Below, piece by piece: positions 44,338 to 54,291 of a DNA stretch of 64,000 nt. The notes under the pieces are model-generated. The model was not told where the DNA came from. It did no database searches and saw only the letters and a program-made list of their open reading frames with translations. Position 1 is the stretch's first letter, and the number at the start of each line of letters is the position of its first letter. Both the position numbers and the translations under genes were made by a program. Origin of the DNA: Dyadobacter sp. CY326 (lineage in GTDB: Bacteria; Bacteroidota; Bacteroidia; Cytophagales; Spirosomataceae); assembly GCF_021390515.1 (NCBI RefSeq), contig NZ_JAJUXI010000002.1:682001-746000 (forward strand). Direction: 5' to 3'.

Positions 44338-44529
44338 ATGAATCAAGGAACAGTTAAATTCTTTAATGACTCAAAAGGTTACGGGTTTATTAAAGACACA
44401 GAAACAGGACAGGATTATTTTGTACACATCTCCGGTCTTGTTGACGAAGTTCGCGAAAATGACGACGTTACTTTTGACTTACAAGAAGGACGTAAAGGCC
44501 TTAACGCGATTAATGTTAAGCTTGCCTGA
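44338..44529 (+). CDS. Cold shock domain protein
   Basis: 63 residues, one cold shock domain. RNA-binding motifs RNP1 (KGYGFI, 13-18) and RNP2 (YFVHIS, 27-32) are intact. It binds single-stranded RNA or DNA and can act as an RNA chaperone. Single gene with its own promoter and terminator. Confidence 0.94.
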   Translation: MNQGTVKFFNDSKGYGFIKDTETGQDYFVHISGLVDEVRENDDVTFDLQEGRKGLNAINVKLA

Positions 44530-44554
44530 TCGTAAGAACTTAATATAGAATTTG

Positions 44555-44585
44555 AAAGCCGCTTTTCACAAGGCGGTTTTTTTTT
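44555..44585 (+). terminator. Terminator after the cold shock gene
   Basis: AAAGCCGCTT / AAGGCGGTTT arms with small bulges, followed by nine or more T. Confidence 0.65.
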
Positions 44586-44827
44586 ATGCCCGTTCGTCAC
44601 TCATATCGGCATTTTACCACTTAAACTTTTTTTAGCCCTCCGTGCAACTTTGTTTCTTCCCTTTGTATCTATCGAACGGAAGTCAGGTACACGCTATCCG
44701 CTTAAATAACATAAAAACCACTTGTGTAATCTAAGGTTCTATGTTATACAAAGTACTTACTTTTACAATGTACCGGAAGGGAATGTAACGATCCCGAAAC
44801 CCGGACATTGAACATAATCTATTAGCC

Positions 44828-47281
44828 ATGAAATTTTTAACTCACCTAACTGTAGCATTGCTACTTGCTGGAACTTTTGTGCAGGCACAGACGGCTTCCA
44901 GTCCTTCCGGCAAGGGAAAAGTATCCGGAGCCATTTTGGACGAAAAGTCTCAGCCATTTCCGTTCGTCAATGTTTTATTATTAAAGGCGAGCGACTCAAC
45001 TTTGGTAAAAGGACTTGCTGCCGATGAAAGCGGAAAATATCTTTTTGACCAAATTTCGAGTGGTAAATTTCTCACATTGGTGTCCATGGTCGGTTACCAA
45101 AAAAGTTACAGCGCAACCTTCTCTGTTAACGACGACGTTGTAAATCTCCCCACCATAACATTGAAAACGGACACACAGGCTTTGAACGAAGTGACTGTCG
45201 TTGCCAAAAAACCATTCATCGAACAACAGATTGACCGCACGGTTGTGAATGTCGAAAACAGCATTGTTTCTGCCGGAGCAACTGCACTGGAAGTTCTGGA
45301 ACGTGCCCCGGGCGTAACCGTTGACCAGCAAAATGAACAGCTCAAACTCCGTGGAAAGGAAGGAGTAATTGTTCAGATTGACGGAAAACAGACTTTTTTA
45401 TCTCAACAAGAACTCATCACCCTCCTACGCAACACGCCAAGCGACAACATTGAAAAAATCGAGCTGATCACCAATCCATCCGCTAAATACGACGCAGCTG
45501 GAAACTCCGGGATCATCAACATTAAGATGAAACGCAATAAGAATTACGGCACGAACGGCAACATCAACCTCGGCGCAGCATATGCACGCTACGGACGTTC
45601 CAATGCAACTGCGACGATCAATCACCGCGCTGGAAAACTGAGTTCATTCATCAGTGGAGGCGTTTTTCTAAACAAAGGTTTTAACAACAACGACATTTAC
45701 AGAAAAATCCCGTTTGAAAACAAGGTTACCATTTTTGATCAAAAAACGGAGCGAACCAATAAGTCTCAATATTACAATGTTCGCGCGGGTGTCGATTACT
45801 TCGCAACGGAGAAAACAACGGTTGGTGTGCTGGTTTCAGGGTTTTACAATAATTGGAGTAACCCATTCGGGCAAACGAACACAAGAATCCTGAACGAAGA
45901 TCTCAGCCTGCAACGCACATTCAGAACGGATGTTTTCAATGGCGGGACAATGAATAATGTGAGCGCAAACGCCAATTTGAAACACCAATTCAACGATAAA
46001 GGCAAGGAACTGACCTTTGATGTGGATTATGTCAATTACAGCGGCTCTAAAAAAAGCAATCTCGATACGCGTTATTTCAATCCGCAGGGACAAGAGGAAA
46101 ATACGCGTGAGACGGTCAGAAATAATATGCCTTCTGACATTAACATCGGCGTTGCAAAGCTTGACTACGCACAGCCACTGGGAAAAGGAAAGTTCGAAAC
46201 CGGCTTAAAAACAAGTTTTGTGGCTTCCGACAATGACATGATTTTTGAGACCAAAACAGATGACTGGGTGCTCGACCCAACACGTTCGAACCGTTTTAAA
46301 TATACGGAAAACGTAAATGCCGCTTATGTGAATTACAACGGGAGCATTACCAAAAATCTGAAATATCAGCTTGGATTTCGTGGCGAGCACACACATTCCA
46401 TTGGTAACTCGGTGACATTGAACCAAAAACGTGACCGGAATTATGTAAATCTGTTCCCAAGCGTTTTCTTGTCTCAAAACCTTGACACCAACAATGTCCT
46501 GAACCTTTCTTACAGCCGCCGCATTGATCGTCCTAATTACCAGTCACTCAACCCGTTCGAGTTTTATCTTGATCCTTACACATTCCAACGCGGCAACCCA
46601 AATTTGAAACCGCAATACACGAATTCCTTCCAGCTAGTACACGTTTACAAAAGCAAAATCAACACGACACTTGCTTACAGCCGCATCAAAGACATGATCG
46701 CTGATGAGCTTCCGCAGCAGATTGCTTCCGAGAACAAGACATTTGTAACATCGGATAACCTTGATAATCAGGACAATGTGAGCTTAACCGTTTCTTTCCC
46801 AGTAACATTTGCAAAATGGTGGACGATGCAAGCAAATTTCACCGGAGTCTACAACGCCTACAACTCAATTTACCTTGATCAGCAGCTTGAAATCAAGCAA
46901 GCTTCGTGGAATATGTATGCGAGCAACCAATTCACTTTGGGCAAAGGATGGTCCGCTGAGCTTTCAGGATGGTATAACAGCAGAGCGTTTTACGGATTGT
47001 ATGCTGCGAAACCAATGGGCATGCTTAACGCAGGTTTACAGAAAAACATTTTGAGCAAAAAAGGAACAATTCGTTTGAATGTAAACGACATTTTCTGGAC
47101 CAACCGGTTCAACGGAACGGCGATTTATAAAGACATTGATTTCAAAGTGAAGTCCGAATGGCCGAGCCGTCAGTTCAGACTGACATTTACTTACAATTTT
47201 GGTAATCAAAATGTAAAAGGCGCCCGCCAGCGCAACACGGGATCTGACGATCTTCAGAAACGTGCAAACGGCGGAAGTTAG
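44828..47281 (+). CDS. TonB-dependent outer-membrane receptor with carboxypeptidase-regulatory N-terminus
   Basis: 817 residues. Signal peptide (MKFLTHLTVALLLAGTFVQAQ), a CarboxypepD_reg-like domain (about 30-105), a plug domain (about 115-225, with GKEGVIVQIDGKQT) and a large beta-barrel of the Bacteroidota outer membrane beta-barrel type. The barrel ends near LTFTYNFGNQ and is followed by a short polar tail. No SusD partner or substrate genes are adjacent, so the ligand is unknown; iron chelates, peptides or polymers are all possible. Confidence 0.87.
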   Translation: MKFLTHLTVALLLAGTFVQAQTASSPSGKGKVSGAILDEKSQPFPFVNVLLLKASDSTLVKGLAADESGKYLFDQISSGKFLTLVSMVGYQKSYSATFSVNDDVVNLPTITLKTDTQALNEVTVVAKKPFIEQQIDRTVVNVENSIVSAGATALEVLERAPGVTVDQQNEQLKLRGKEGVIVQIDGKQTFLSQQELITLLRNTPSDNIEKIELITNPSAKYDAAGNSGIINIKMKRNKNYGTNGNINLGAAYARYGRSNATATINHRAGKLSSFISGGVFLNKGFNNNDIYRKIPFENKVTIFDQKTERTNKSQYYNVRAGVDYFATEKTTVGVLVSGFYNNWSNPFGQTNTRILNEDLSLQRTFRTDVFNGGTMNNVSANANLKHQFNDKGKELTFDVDYVNYSGSKKSNLDTRYFNPQGQEENTRETVRNNMPSDINIGVAKLDYAQPLGKGKFETGLKTSFVASDNDMIFETKTDDWVLDPTRSNRFKYTENVNAAYVNYNGSITKNLKYQLGFRGEHTHSIGNSVTLNQKRDRNYVNLFPSVFLSQNLDTNNVLNLSYSRRIDRPNYQSLNPFEFYLDPYTFQRGNPNLKPQYTNSFQLVHVYKSKINTTLAYSRIKDMIADELPQQIASENKTFVTSDNLDNQDNVSLTVSFPVTFAKWWTMQANFTGVYNAYNSIYLDQQLEIKQASWNMYASNQFTLGKGWSAELSGWYNSRAFYGLYAAKPMGMLNAGLQKNILSKKGTIRLNVNDIFWTNRFNGTAIYKDIDFKVKSEWPSRQFRLTFTYNFGNQNVKGARQRNTGSDDLQKRANGGS

Positions 47282-47366
47282 TCAGGAATTCCGGCCAAGG
47301 CGGCGCGGCCTTCATTGCCAGCCGTTCGAGGCCCGTGTTCATAAATTAGTTAGGTTTGTTATGCAG

Positions 47367-47398
47367 AAAAACCATCCCGCAGCTTGCGGGATGGTTTT
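47367..47398. terminator. Terminator between the TonB receptor gene and pgk
   Basis: AAAACCATCCCGCA / TGCGGGATGGTTTT perfect 14-bp stem with a 3-nt loop, suited to both convergent genes. Confidence 0.9.
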
Positions 47399-47432
47399 CT
47401 TATTTATACAAAACCGTAAAAAGAATCGAAAA

Positions 47433-48623
47433 TTAAGCCTCTAATGCTGCAACGCCTGGAAGCACTTTGCCTTCCATATATTCAAGCAATGCGCCGCCGC
47501 CTGTTGAAACATAACTAACGCGGTCTCCATAACCTGCATTGTTGATCGCAGATGCTGAATCGCCACCCCCAATCAAAGAAAATGCGTCGTTTTCCTCAGT
47601 CACAGCAACGACTGATTCGGCGATTGCATTGGTTCCTTGCGCAAAGTTAGGGAATTCAAAAACACCCATTGGACCGTTCCAAAGCACAGTTTTAGAATTT
47701 TTGATAACTTCTGAGAAAATCTTGATTGTTTCAGGACCAATGTCCAATCCCTGCCAATCGTCGGGAATTTCACCCGCACTAACGATTTTGCGCTCTGCGT
47801 CATTGCTGAATTTATCTGCAATCACTGTGTCAACCGGCAGGATCAAATTCACTCCTTTTTCCTTCGCTTTTTTAACCAATTCCAAAGTGAGCTCCTGCTT
47901 ATCAGCCTCTAACAGTGACTGACCAATGTTTCCACCTTGTGCTTTTGAAAATGTATAAGACATTCCGCCTCCAATGATCAGGTTATCCACCGTGTCAATC
48001 AGACGCTCGATGATCAAAATCTTATCTGAAATTTTAGCACCGCCCATAATTGCTGTGAATGGTCTTTCAGAATGTTCCAAAAGTCGTTCAGCATTATCAA
48101 GCTCTGCCTGCATTACGTAACCACAAACTTTATCCTGGAAAAATTTCCCGATTACAGCCGTGGAAGCGTGTGCACGATGCGCCGTTCCAAAAGCGTCCAT
48201 CACCCACACATCACCCAGTTTTGAAAGCTTTTCAGCAAAAGCTTCGTCGCCTTTTTCCTCTTCCTTATAAAAGCGCAGGTTTTCCAAAAGCAAAACTTCG
48301 CCTGGTTTCAATGACGCGGCAAGTTCCGTCGCGCTGGCGCCAATGCTGTCATCGGCAAACTTCACCGTTTTGCCAAGAATCAAAGACAGCGGGTTAACCA
48401 GGTGTTTTAGAGAATACTTTTCGGTCGGCCCATCCTTCGGGCGTCCCAAATGTGACATTAGGATAACGGCGCCTCCATCGTTCAGAATCTTGCTGATAGT
48501 CGGGATCGTAGCTTTGATCCGGGTGTCGTCCGTGATCTCAAACTTGTCATTTAGCGGGACGTTGAAGTCCACGCGGACTAAGGCTTTTTTGCCGGAAAAA
48601 TCGTACGAATCTAATGTTGTCAT
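47433..48623 (-). CDS. pgk: Phosphoglycerate kinase
   Basis: 396 residues, the usual length. It makes ATP and 3-phosphoglycerate from 1,3-bisphosphoglycerate in glycolysis. Conserved parts: [10 protein letters not shown] (17-26), SHLGRPKDG (58-66), the [15 protein letters not shown]-terminal hinge and the GGGDSASAI loop. A perfect -7 box TACATTTG lies 30 bp upstream (48653-48660, minus). Confidence 0.96.
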   Translation of the reverse strand: MTTLDSYDFSGKKALVRVDFNVPLNDKFEITDDTRIKATIPTISKILNDGGAVILMSHLGRPKDGPTEKYSLKHLVNPLSLILGKTVKFADDSIGASATELAASLKPGEVLLLENLRFYKEEEKGDEAFAEKLSKLGDVWVMDAFGTAHRAHASTAVIGKFFQDKVCGYVMQAELDNAERLLEHSERPFTAIMGGAKISDKILIIERLIDTVDNLIIGGGMSYTFSKAQGGNIGQSLLEADKQELTLELVKKAKEKGVNLILPVDTVIADKFSNDAERKIVSAGEIPDDWQGLDIGPETIKIFSEVIKNSKTVLWNGPMGVFEFPNFAQGTNAIAESVVAVTEENDAFSLIGGGDSASAINNAGYGDRVSYVSTGGGALLEYMEGKVLPGVAALEA

Positions 48624-48652
48624 GGGCAGGTAAAATTGTTTTCCATAGGCCG

Positions 48653-48660
48653 CAAATGTA
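48653..48660 (-). promoter_or_regulatory. Candidate -7 box of pgk
   Basis: TACATTTG followed by CG on the minus strand, the same ten bases as at guaA (TACATTTGCG). No clear -33 box. Confidence 0.45.
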
Positions 48661-48841
48661 ATCCAATTTCTTTATTATATACTATGAATTTAAGAATTTA
48701 CAGCATTTGTAATAGGTATAATGCAATTTATACTGTCAATTTTTCAATAAAATAATACAAACGGCGAAATTTTCATTTTGACTCATAAGTCGGCATTAGG
48801 ACATAAAAAGTCAATAATATTTAGCCGCTTAAAACCATTAA

Positions 48842-48872
48842 TTTGGTAACTTTATCTTACAGTCTAATTCTT
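48842..48872 (+). promoter_or_regulatory. Candidate promoter of the FAN1-type nuclease gene
   Basis: TTTG (48842-48845), 19 bp, TAATTCTT (48865-48872). A start about 14-20 nt before the GTG would follow. Confidence 0.35.
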
Positions 48873-48891
48873 ACAATCCGTTTTTATCGAG

Positions 48892-50631
48892 GTGCTTCCG
48901 AATCCATATGTGCAGAATGTCGAGTTTCCGACGGATCTTCCCCCCAAATATTATCATGAGTATTTCGGCTATGTCCTGGAATTTGTCAGGAAGCGTTATG
49001 CCCATGTTTTAAATGAAAGTGAGACGCGGTTTTTGAACGATTACGACTCGCTTTCCGAGGACGCGCAATGCCTATTCATCCGTTTCAGTAACCGCAGCAA
49101 ATCATTTTTCAGGGTTAATAACCTCTCCTATTCCGAAATTAGGGGCATTCCGGCTGTGCTGAATGAGCTTTTTGAAAAGCATTTCATCGAGTCATTATGC
49201 GACTCGCATGAAGTCCGCTTTTCGGAAATTATGGAGCTTTTTACCAAGCCCGAACATCTGCTTTTTACCAAGATCCTCGGCCCGGACATTATGCCTTCCA
49301 AAAGCATTAAAAAGCCGGATCTTGTTCGCTGGCTGATGCATGAATATGATTTCAAAACCCTTTGCGAGATCATCACGGCGCACGAGCCTGTTGTCAAGGT
49401 TTCCTATGAAGCCGAAGTAATGGTAATGAAATTCTTGTTTTTCGGAAACCGGAATGCAGATATGACCGAATTTGTGATCCGGGATCTGGGCCATGTGCGG
49501 TTTAATTCCTTTGATGAACAACATTTGGCCATCCAGTTTGAAACCCGAAAAGACGTCGACGATTCGCTGATGGTTTCGCTGATGAAGGAAACTTTTGACG
49601 ATTTGAAAACAGACCTGCCGCCAGAAGACATTTTTGACTGGTTTATGAACTGGCATGTCGGCAGCGGAACGGGATTAAGCCCGAAAGCAATTCCTTCCTT
49701 TAACACATTCATTTTGCGTGTAAGCGCCTGGCTCGAACGCAAGAAAATGTTGTCGCAGGCATTGAGCATTTACCAGCTTACCAACGACGCTCCAGCTCGC
49801 GAGCGGCGCGTACGGCTGCTCTATAACCTGGGTGAAATAGACGAAGCATTGGCGCTTTGTGAAGAAATTGCTGAAAATCCGCAAAATGCAGACGAGCGTT
49901 ATTTCAGCATGGATTTTTATGAAAGAATCAAAAATAAAAAAAGCCGCATCATCAAGCGCACCACACAGGCGCTGAAAGCCGCGGAGGCGATTGAAGTGCC
50001 CATTATGTATCGTTACCAGGTGGAGCTGGGCGCCATACATTATTATAGAGAACGCGGTTATCAGGCATTTTTTAGTGAAAACGAGCCGTGGCGAACATTA
50101 TTCGGACTGCTGTTTTGGGACGCCATTTATGACACCAATGTGCAGACCATTCACAACCCGCTGCAACGCGTTCCAACCGATTTTTTCCTTCCTGATTTTT
50201 ATTACAAAAGAGCCGATCAGCTCAAAGAAAGGTTGAAAGCAGCAAATTCCAGGGAAATCATCCAGGAATTGGTTACGCAGACTTACATTGAAAAATACGG
50301 CATTACTAATGTGCTTGTGCCCTGGTATGAAGGCGCGTTGGAAAAAGTGACTGTTCTAATTTCGCTTCTGACTCCCGAGCAGATCCATTTAGTCATGATG
50401 GAAATTGCGTTAAACCTGCGCGAAAACACGCGCGGCTTTCCCGACTTACTGGTTTGGAATGAAACAGAATATGCATTTATCGAAATAAAATCCCCAACAG
50501 ATCACCTGTCATCCAGGCAGTTACATTGGCAGCATTTCTTCAAAGAGCATAATGTTCAAAGCCGCATTGTGCGTGTGAAATGGTTGAAAGATGAAGGATC
50601 AATCAATCTCGAAACTGGCGACAACGGGTAA
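48892..50631 (+). CDS. FAN1-type VRR-NUC nuclease
   Basis: 579 residues from a GTG start; an in-frame stop lies 27 bp upstream and no ATG comes between, so the GTG is the only likely start. The C-terminal VRR-NUC domain has the active-site series Pro517-Asp518 (RGFPDLLVW), Glu531-x-Lys533 (FIEIKSPTDHLS) and a following Gln/Trp block. The helical and TPR-like middle (about 285-400) and the N-terminal part are laid out as in bacterial FAN1. FAN1 enzymes cut flap and crosslink-containing DNA in repair; here the role is inferred. Overlaps the facing nuclease-family gene by 33 bp. Confidence 0.85.
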   Translation: MLPNPYVQNVEFPTDLPPKYYHEYFGYVLEFVRKRYAHVLNESETRFLNDYDSLSEDAQCLFIRFSNRSKSFFRVNNLSYSEIRGIPAVLNELFEKHFIESLCDSHEVRFSEIMELFTKPEHLLFTKILGPDIMPSKSIKKPDLVRWLMHEYDFKTLCEIITAHEPVVKVSYEAEVMVMKFLFFGNRNADMTEFVIRDLGHVRFNSFDEQHLAIQFETRKDVDDSLMVSLMKETFDDLKTDLPPEDIFDWFMNWHVGSGTGLSPKAIPSFNTFILRVSAWLERKKMLSQALSIYQLTNDAPARERRVRLLYNLGEIDEALALCEEIAENPQNADERYFSMDFYERIKNKKSRIIKRTTQALKAAEAIEVPIMYRYQVELGAIHYYRERGYQAFFSENEPWRTLFGLLFWDAIYDTNVQTIHNPLQRVPTDFFLPDFYYKRADQLKERLKAANSREIIQELVTQTYIEKYGITNVLVPWYEGALEKVTVLISLLTPEQIHLVMMEIALNLRENTRGFPDLLVWNETEYAFIEIKSPTDHLSSRQLHWQHFFKEHNVQSRIVRVKWLKDEGSINLETGDNG

Positions 50632-51399
50632 ATGATCGGAGGCGTATTTTTCGTCAATCACCTTTGTATCAGATGCTTTTAGTCTGCTTCCTTGCTTGAA
50701 CATGATAAAATCGATTGTTTTGTTAGGCGTTTCAACGGGAATCGTTGGCTTGCAGTCGGAGCAGGTTCTTGTGAAATATTTGTCGAAATAAGCGATTACC
50801 GGACTTTCAAGAACGGCATTGAAATCGCCTGCGAGGATCATAGGAAGTTCGGTTTTGCCCAATTTTTCGACGATCGTTTCGGCTTGTAAAAGGCGGTTAG
50901 GCTCTTTCAAACCTAAATGCGTGCTGGCGAAAACAACTTTTTGCTTATTTGGCAATGTTACGGTTATGGCTGCAACTGTGCGATTTTCTTCCGGTTTGTC
51001 GGCGTGGATGGGCAATGCGTATCTTACAGAATCTTCGATTTGATATTTGCTCAAAACGGCCACGCCATAATCTCCGCCCTGATGGTCAATCGCTTTGGAA
51101 AAATAGAATTTCATTCCCGTTAATGCTGCAAGCTGCTGCGCCTGGTTTTTCCCTTTTCCTGAGCGTTCCGTGTTCACGTCAACTTCCTGCAAAGCCACGA
51201 AATCAGGTTTTTCAGCATTAATGACCTTGGCAATGGCTTCCACATCAATTTTGTCCCCGGCCGACGGCGGATTGCAATGGTGAATGTTGTACGTCATCAC
51301 CTTGAACTTGAATTTCTTGGCAGGTTTGTCGGCCGCTGCCGCATTTACAAATACAACACTTGAAATCAGGGTAAGCAGACTAAAAAGGCTATTTTTCAT
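50599..51399 (-). CDS. Secreted endonuclease/exonuclease/phosphatase family protein
   Basis: 266 residues with a signal peptide (MKNSLFSLLTLISSVVFVNA). The EEP fold shows TYNIHH (36-41), LQEVD (Glu near 72), GDFNAV (near 190) and the terminal SDHLPVVA His motif, so metal and catalytic sites are whole. Substrate could be nucleic acid, a phospholipid or a phosphorylated sugar; secretion argues for a nutrient role. Its 3' end overlaps the nuclease gene. Confidence 0.87.
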   Translation of the reverse strand: MKNSLFSLLTLISSVVFVNAAAADKPAKKFKFKVMTYNIHHCNPPSAGDKIDVEAIAKVINAEKPDFVALQEVDVNTERSGKGKNQAQQLAALTGMKFYFSKAIDHQGGDYGVAVLSKYQIEDSVRYALPIHADKPEENRTVAAITVTLPNKQKVVFASTHLGLKEPNRLLQAETIVEKLGKTELPMILAGDFNAVLESPVIAYFDKYFTRTCSDCKPTIPVETPNKTIDFIMFKQGSRLKASDTKVIDEKYASDHLPVVASFEID

Positions 51400-51495
51400 A
51401 AAGAATTAAAGGATTAGGACATTGAGCCTTAAAAGTAGTGGATACATTTAAATCCGTTTGCTATCATTACACATCAATTCATTAAGCTTAATCAA

Positions 51496-52815
51496 ATGAT
51501 AAAGAAAATACTCCTAACCGCGGCGCTGATGGCCGGTTTCGGGATGTCTTTTGCGCAAACCAAGCCGGAAGATGTGAAAACTTTCACATTGGCCAACGGG
51601 ATGAAATTCCTGGTGCTGGAAGACAAGTCGATTCCCAACGCCAACATGTATTTGTTCTGGAAAGTCGGCTCGCGCAATGAAGTGCACGGCATTACGGGCC
51701 TCTCGCATTTCTTCGAGCACATGATGTTCAATGGTTCCAAAAACTTTGGCCCGAAAGAATTTGACCGTTTCATGGAAGCCAACGGCGGTTCAAACAATGC
51801 TTACACTTCTGAGAATGTAACCGTTTACACAGACTGGTTTCAAAAAGATGCATTGGAACCCATTTTCAAACTCGAATCCGACCGCATTGCGAGCCTGTCG
51901 ATCGACCCGAAAATGGTGGAAAGTGAACGCGGTGTTGTGCTTTCTGAGCGGAGTACGGGTTTGGAAAACAGCAATTACAGGCTCATCGGCGAGCTTGTGC
52001 AATCTGTCGCTTTTCAGGAGCACCCTTATATGTTTCCTGTCATCGGCTTTGAGTCAGACATTAAGAGCTGGACGCAGCAAGATTTGGAAAATTATTTCAA
52101 AACGTATTATTCACCCAATAATGCGACGGTTGTGATGGTTGGCGATGTGACTTTGGAACAGGTTAAAAAAATGGCGGATCAATACATGGCGCCGATTCCG
52201 GCCAGAGGTTTGCCGCCAAAAATCCGGACGGTTGAACCGCAGCAAAATGGCGAAAGAAGGGTTACGGCTTACAAGGACATTGCCACGCCAAACATTCTGA
52301 TGGCGTATCACGTGCCAGAAACCAAACATGCAGATTATTACGCGCTCGACCTGCTGAGCAGCTTATTGACCTCCGGAAATTCATCACGCCTTACCAAGTC
52401 GCTGGTGATGGATTCTACATTGGCAACGAATGTTTCCAGCTTCACCGACCAGAGTTTTGATCCAAGCTTATTCATCATTTACGCCATCGCCGGAAGCAAT
52501 GTAACCGCGCCTGATTTGGAAAAAGCAATTGATAACCAGATTGATCTTATTATTAAAACCGGTGTAAAAGACGAGGAACTGCAAAAAGTGAAAAATCAGA
52601 AGCTCATGGAATTTTATCACACATTGGAAACCATTAATGGCAAAGCTAATAGTCTGGGCAGTTATGATGTGTTTTTTGGAGATTATAAAAAAATGTTCGA
52701 AGCACCGGATTTGTATAAAAAAGTGACTGTGGAAGACATTAAGCGCGTTGCCGCACAGTATTTCACGGAGCGCAACCGCACAGTAGGTTACTTGCTTCCT
52801 GAAAAATCGAAATAG
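51496..52815 (+). CDS. M16 zinc peptidase, catalytic subunit
   Basis: 439 residues with a signal peptide (ending SFAQ). The inverted zinc motif HFFEH (His71, Glu74, His75) and the third ligand Glu151 (ERGVVLSER) are present. M16 peptidases degrade small or unfolded peptides in a clamshell made of active and inactive halves. The next gene, 33 bp on, encodes the inactive-type half, so the two likely form one periplasmic heterodimer. Confidence 0.92.
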   Translation: MIKKILLTAALMAGFGMSFAQTKPEDVKTFTLANGMKFLVLEDKSIPNANMYLFWKVGSRNEVHGITGLSHFFEHMMFNGSKNFGPKEFDRFMEANGGSNNAYTSENVTVYTDWFQKDALEPIFKLESDRIASLSIDPKMVESERGVVLSERSTGLENSNYRLIGELVQSVAFQEHPYMFPVIGFESDIKSWTQQDLENYFKTYYSPNNATVVMVGDVTLEQVKKMADQYMAPIPARGLPPKIRTVEPQQNGERRVTAYKDIATPNILMAYHVPETKHADYYALDLLSSLLTSGNSSRLTKSLVMDSTLATNVSSFTDQSFDPSLFIIYAIAGSNVTAPDLEKAIDNQIDLIIKTGVKDEELQKVKNQKLMEFYHTLETINGKANSLGSYDVFFGDYKKMFEAPDLYKKVTVEDIKRVAAQYFTERNRTVGYLLPEKSK

Positions 52816-52848
52816 CTTCACTTCGACATTCATTCAAAAATTTGAAAT

Positions 52849-54225
52849 ATGAAAAAGATATTATTTGTGTTTATGGCGCTGTTTACGCTTTCGGCCTCGG
52901 CACAAAACAATTTTAAAGTGCCACCTTACGAAAAGTTCACGCTCAAAAATGGCCTGACCATTTTCCTGATGGAGCAGCATGAAGTGCCATTGATCAATGT
53001 TTCGGCCGTTTTCGACGCCGGTTCAATCAATGATGGCGAGCGTTACGGACTAGCCAGCATTACAGCCGATGCACTGCTTTTTGGCACTGAAAAATACACG
53101 AAACCTCAAATTGAGGAAATGACCGATTTCGTAGGCGCGAGCATTAACACTTATGCAGGCAAGGATATGTCGGGGCTGACTTCATCATTTGCTACAAAAG
53201 ATCAGGAAAAGCTGTTTGACATTATCCAACAAGTGCTGATGCACCCTGTTTTTGACAAAACTGAATTTGACAAACACAAGCAACGCACGATTCAGGAATT
53301 GGTGCAGGAAAAAGAGAGTCCACGCGCGGTGATCAACAATTACGCAAACGCGTTCATGTTCAAAAACTTTCCCTATGCAACGCCCGGCGGCGGCACTCCC
53401 TCGACCATTGAAAAGCTCAATGCAGCAGACGCAAAGGCATTTTACGAAAGCAATTACACTTCGGGACGCGGCGCGATTGCAATTGTAGGAGACTTCAAAG
53501 CAGCCGACATGAAGAAAAAAGTGACTGCCATGTTTGGCAACTGGAAAACAGCGCCTTACCGCATGGTCAAACGCATTGCGCCTGATCTCGAATTTGACAA
53601 AAGCCGCGTTCTGCTCGTGGATAAGCCGGATGCGAGAGAAACCACATTTGTAATTGGCGGAAAAGGAATTGATTACAATTCAGCGGATTACGTGCCGGTT
53701 CTGGTTGTCAACACCATTCTCGGCGGTAGGTTTACTTCCTGGCTGAATGACGCATTAAGGGTGAATTCGGGTCTTACTTATGGCGCAAGAAGCGGCTTTA
53801 CGCGTTACAAATTTGCCGGAACATTCGCTATCAGTACCTTTACCAAAAATTCAACGACCGTTCCGGCTGTGGATATGGCATTGCAGGTTTTGGATAGTCT
53901 TCACAAGACCGGGATCAATGATGAAATCCTGAAATCGGCCAAAGCGTATGTCAAAGGCAGTTTTCCACCTGCATATGAGTCGGCAGGCGCATTGGCGAGA
54001 CTGCTGACTGACATGCACATTTACAATTTTGACGAAAGTTTCATTAATACATTCCAGGCGAAAGTTGACGGCCTTACAACCGAAAAAACCAAGGAGATTA
54101 TCGCCACTTACTTCCCGAAAGACAAGCTGCAATTTGTCATGATCGGCAAGGCGAGCGAGATTCGGGATCAGGTCAAAAAGTATGGCGAGATCACTGAAAA
54201 GCAGATCAAAGCGGATGGATTTTAA
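52849..54225 (+). CDS. M16 family, non-catalytic partner subunit
   Basis: 458 residues with a signal peptide (ending SASAQ). The fold is that of M16, but the stretch matching HxxEH reads LASITADALLFGT, with no His or zinc-binding pair, so it cannot bind zinc. The R/Y substrate-loop region (LRVNSGLTYGARSG) near 300 is kept. It pairs with the catalytic M16 gene immediately upstream, as known for other bacterial M16 heterodimers. Confidence 0.9.
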   Translation: MKKILFVFMALFTLSASAQNNFKVPPYEKFTLKNGLTIFLMEQHEVPLINVSAVFDAGSINDGERYGLASITADALLFGTEKYTKPQIEEMTDFVGASINTYAGKDMSGLTSSFATKDQEKLFDIIQQVLMHPVFDKTEFDKHKQRTIQELVQEKESPRAVINNYANAFMFKNFPYATPGGGTPSTIEKLNAADAKAFYESNYTSGRGAIAIVGDFKAADMKKKVTAMFGNWKTAPYRMVKRIAPDLEFDKSRVLLVDKPDARETTFVIGGKGIDYNSADYVPVLVVNTILGGRFTSWLNDALRVNSGLTYGARSGFTRYKFAGTFAISTFTKNSTTVPAVDMALQVLDSLHKTGINDEILKSAKAYVKGSFPPAYESAGALARLLTDMHIYNFDESFINTFQAKVDGLTTEKTKEIIATYFPKDKLQFVMIGKASEIRDQVKKYGEITEKQIKADGF

Positions 54226-54232
54226 AAGCAAA

Positions 54233-54266
54233 AAAGCCCGGGCGGAAATGGATCTGCCCGGGTTTC
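54233..54266. terminator. Terminator between the M16 pair and susD
   Basis: Stem CCCGGGC / GCCCGGG with an A-rich left and T-rich right flank; bidirectional for the convergent genes. Confidence 0.75.
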
Positions 54267-54291
54267 TAAACTATTCACGTATTTACTAAAA

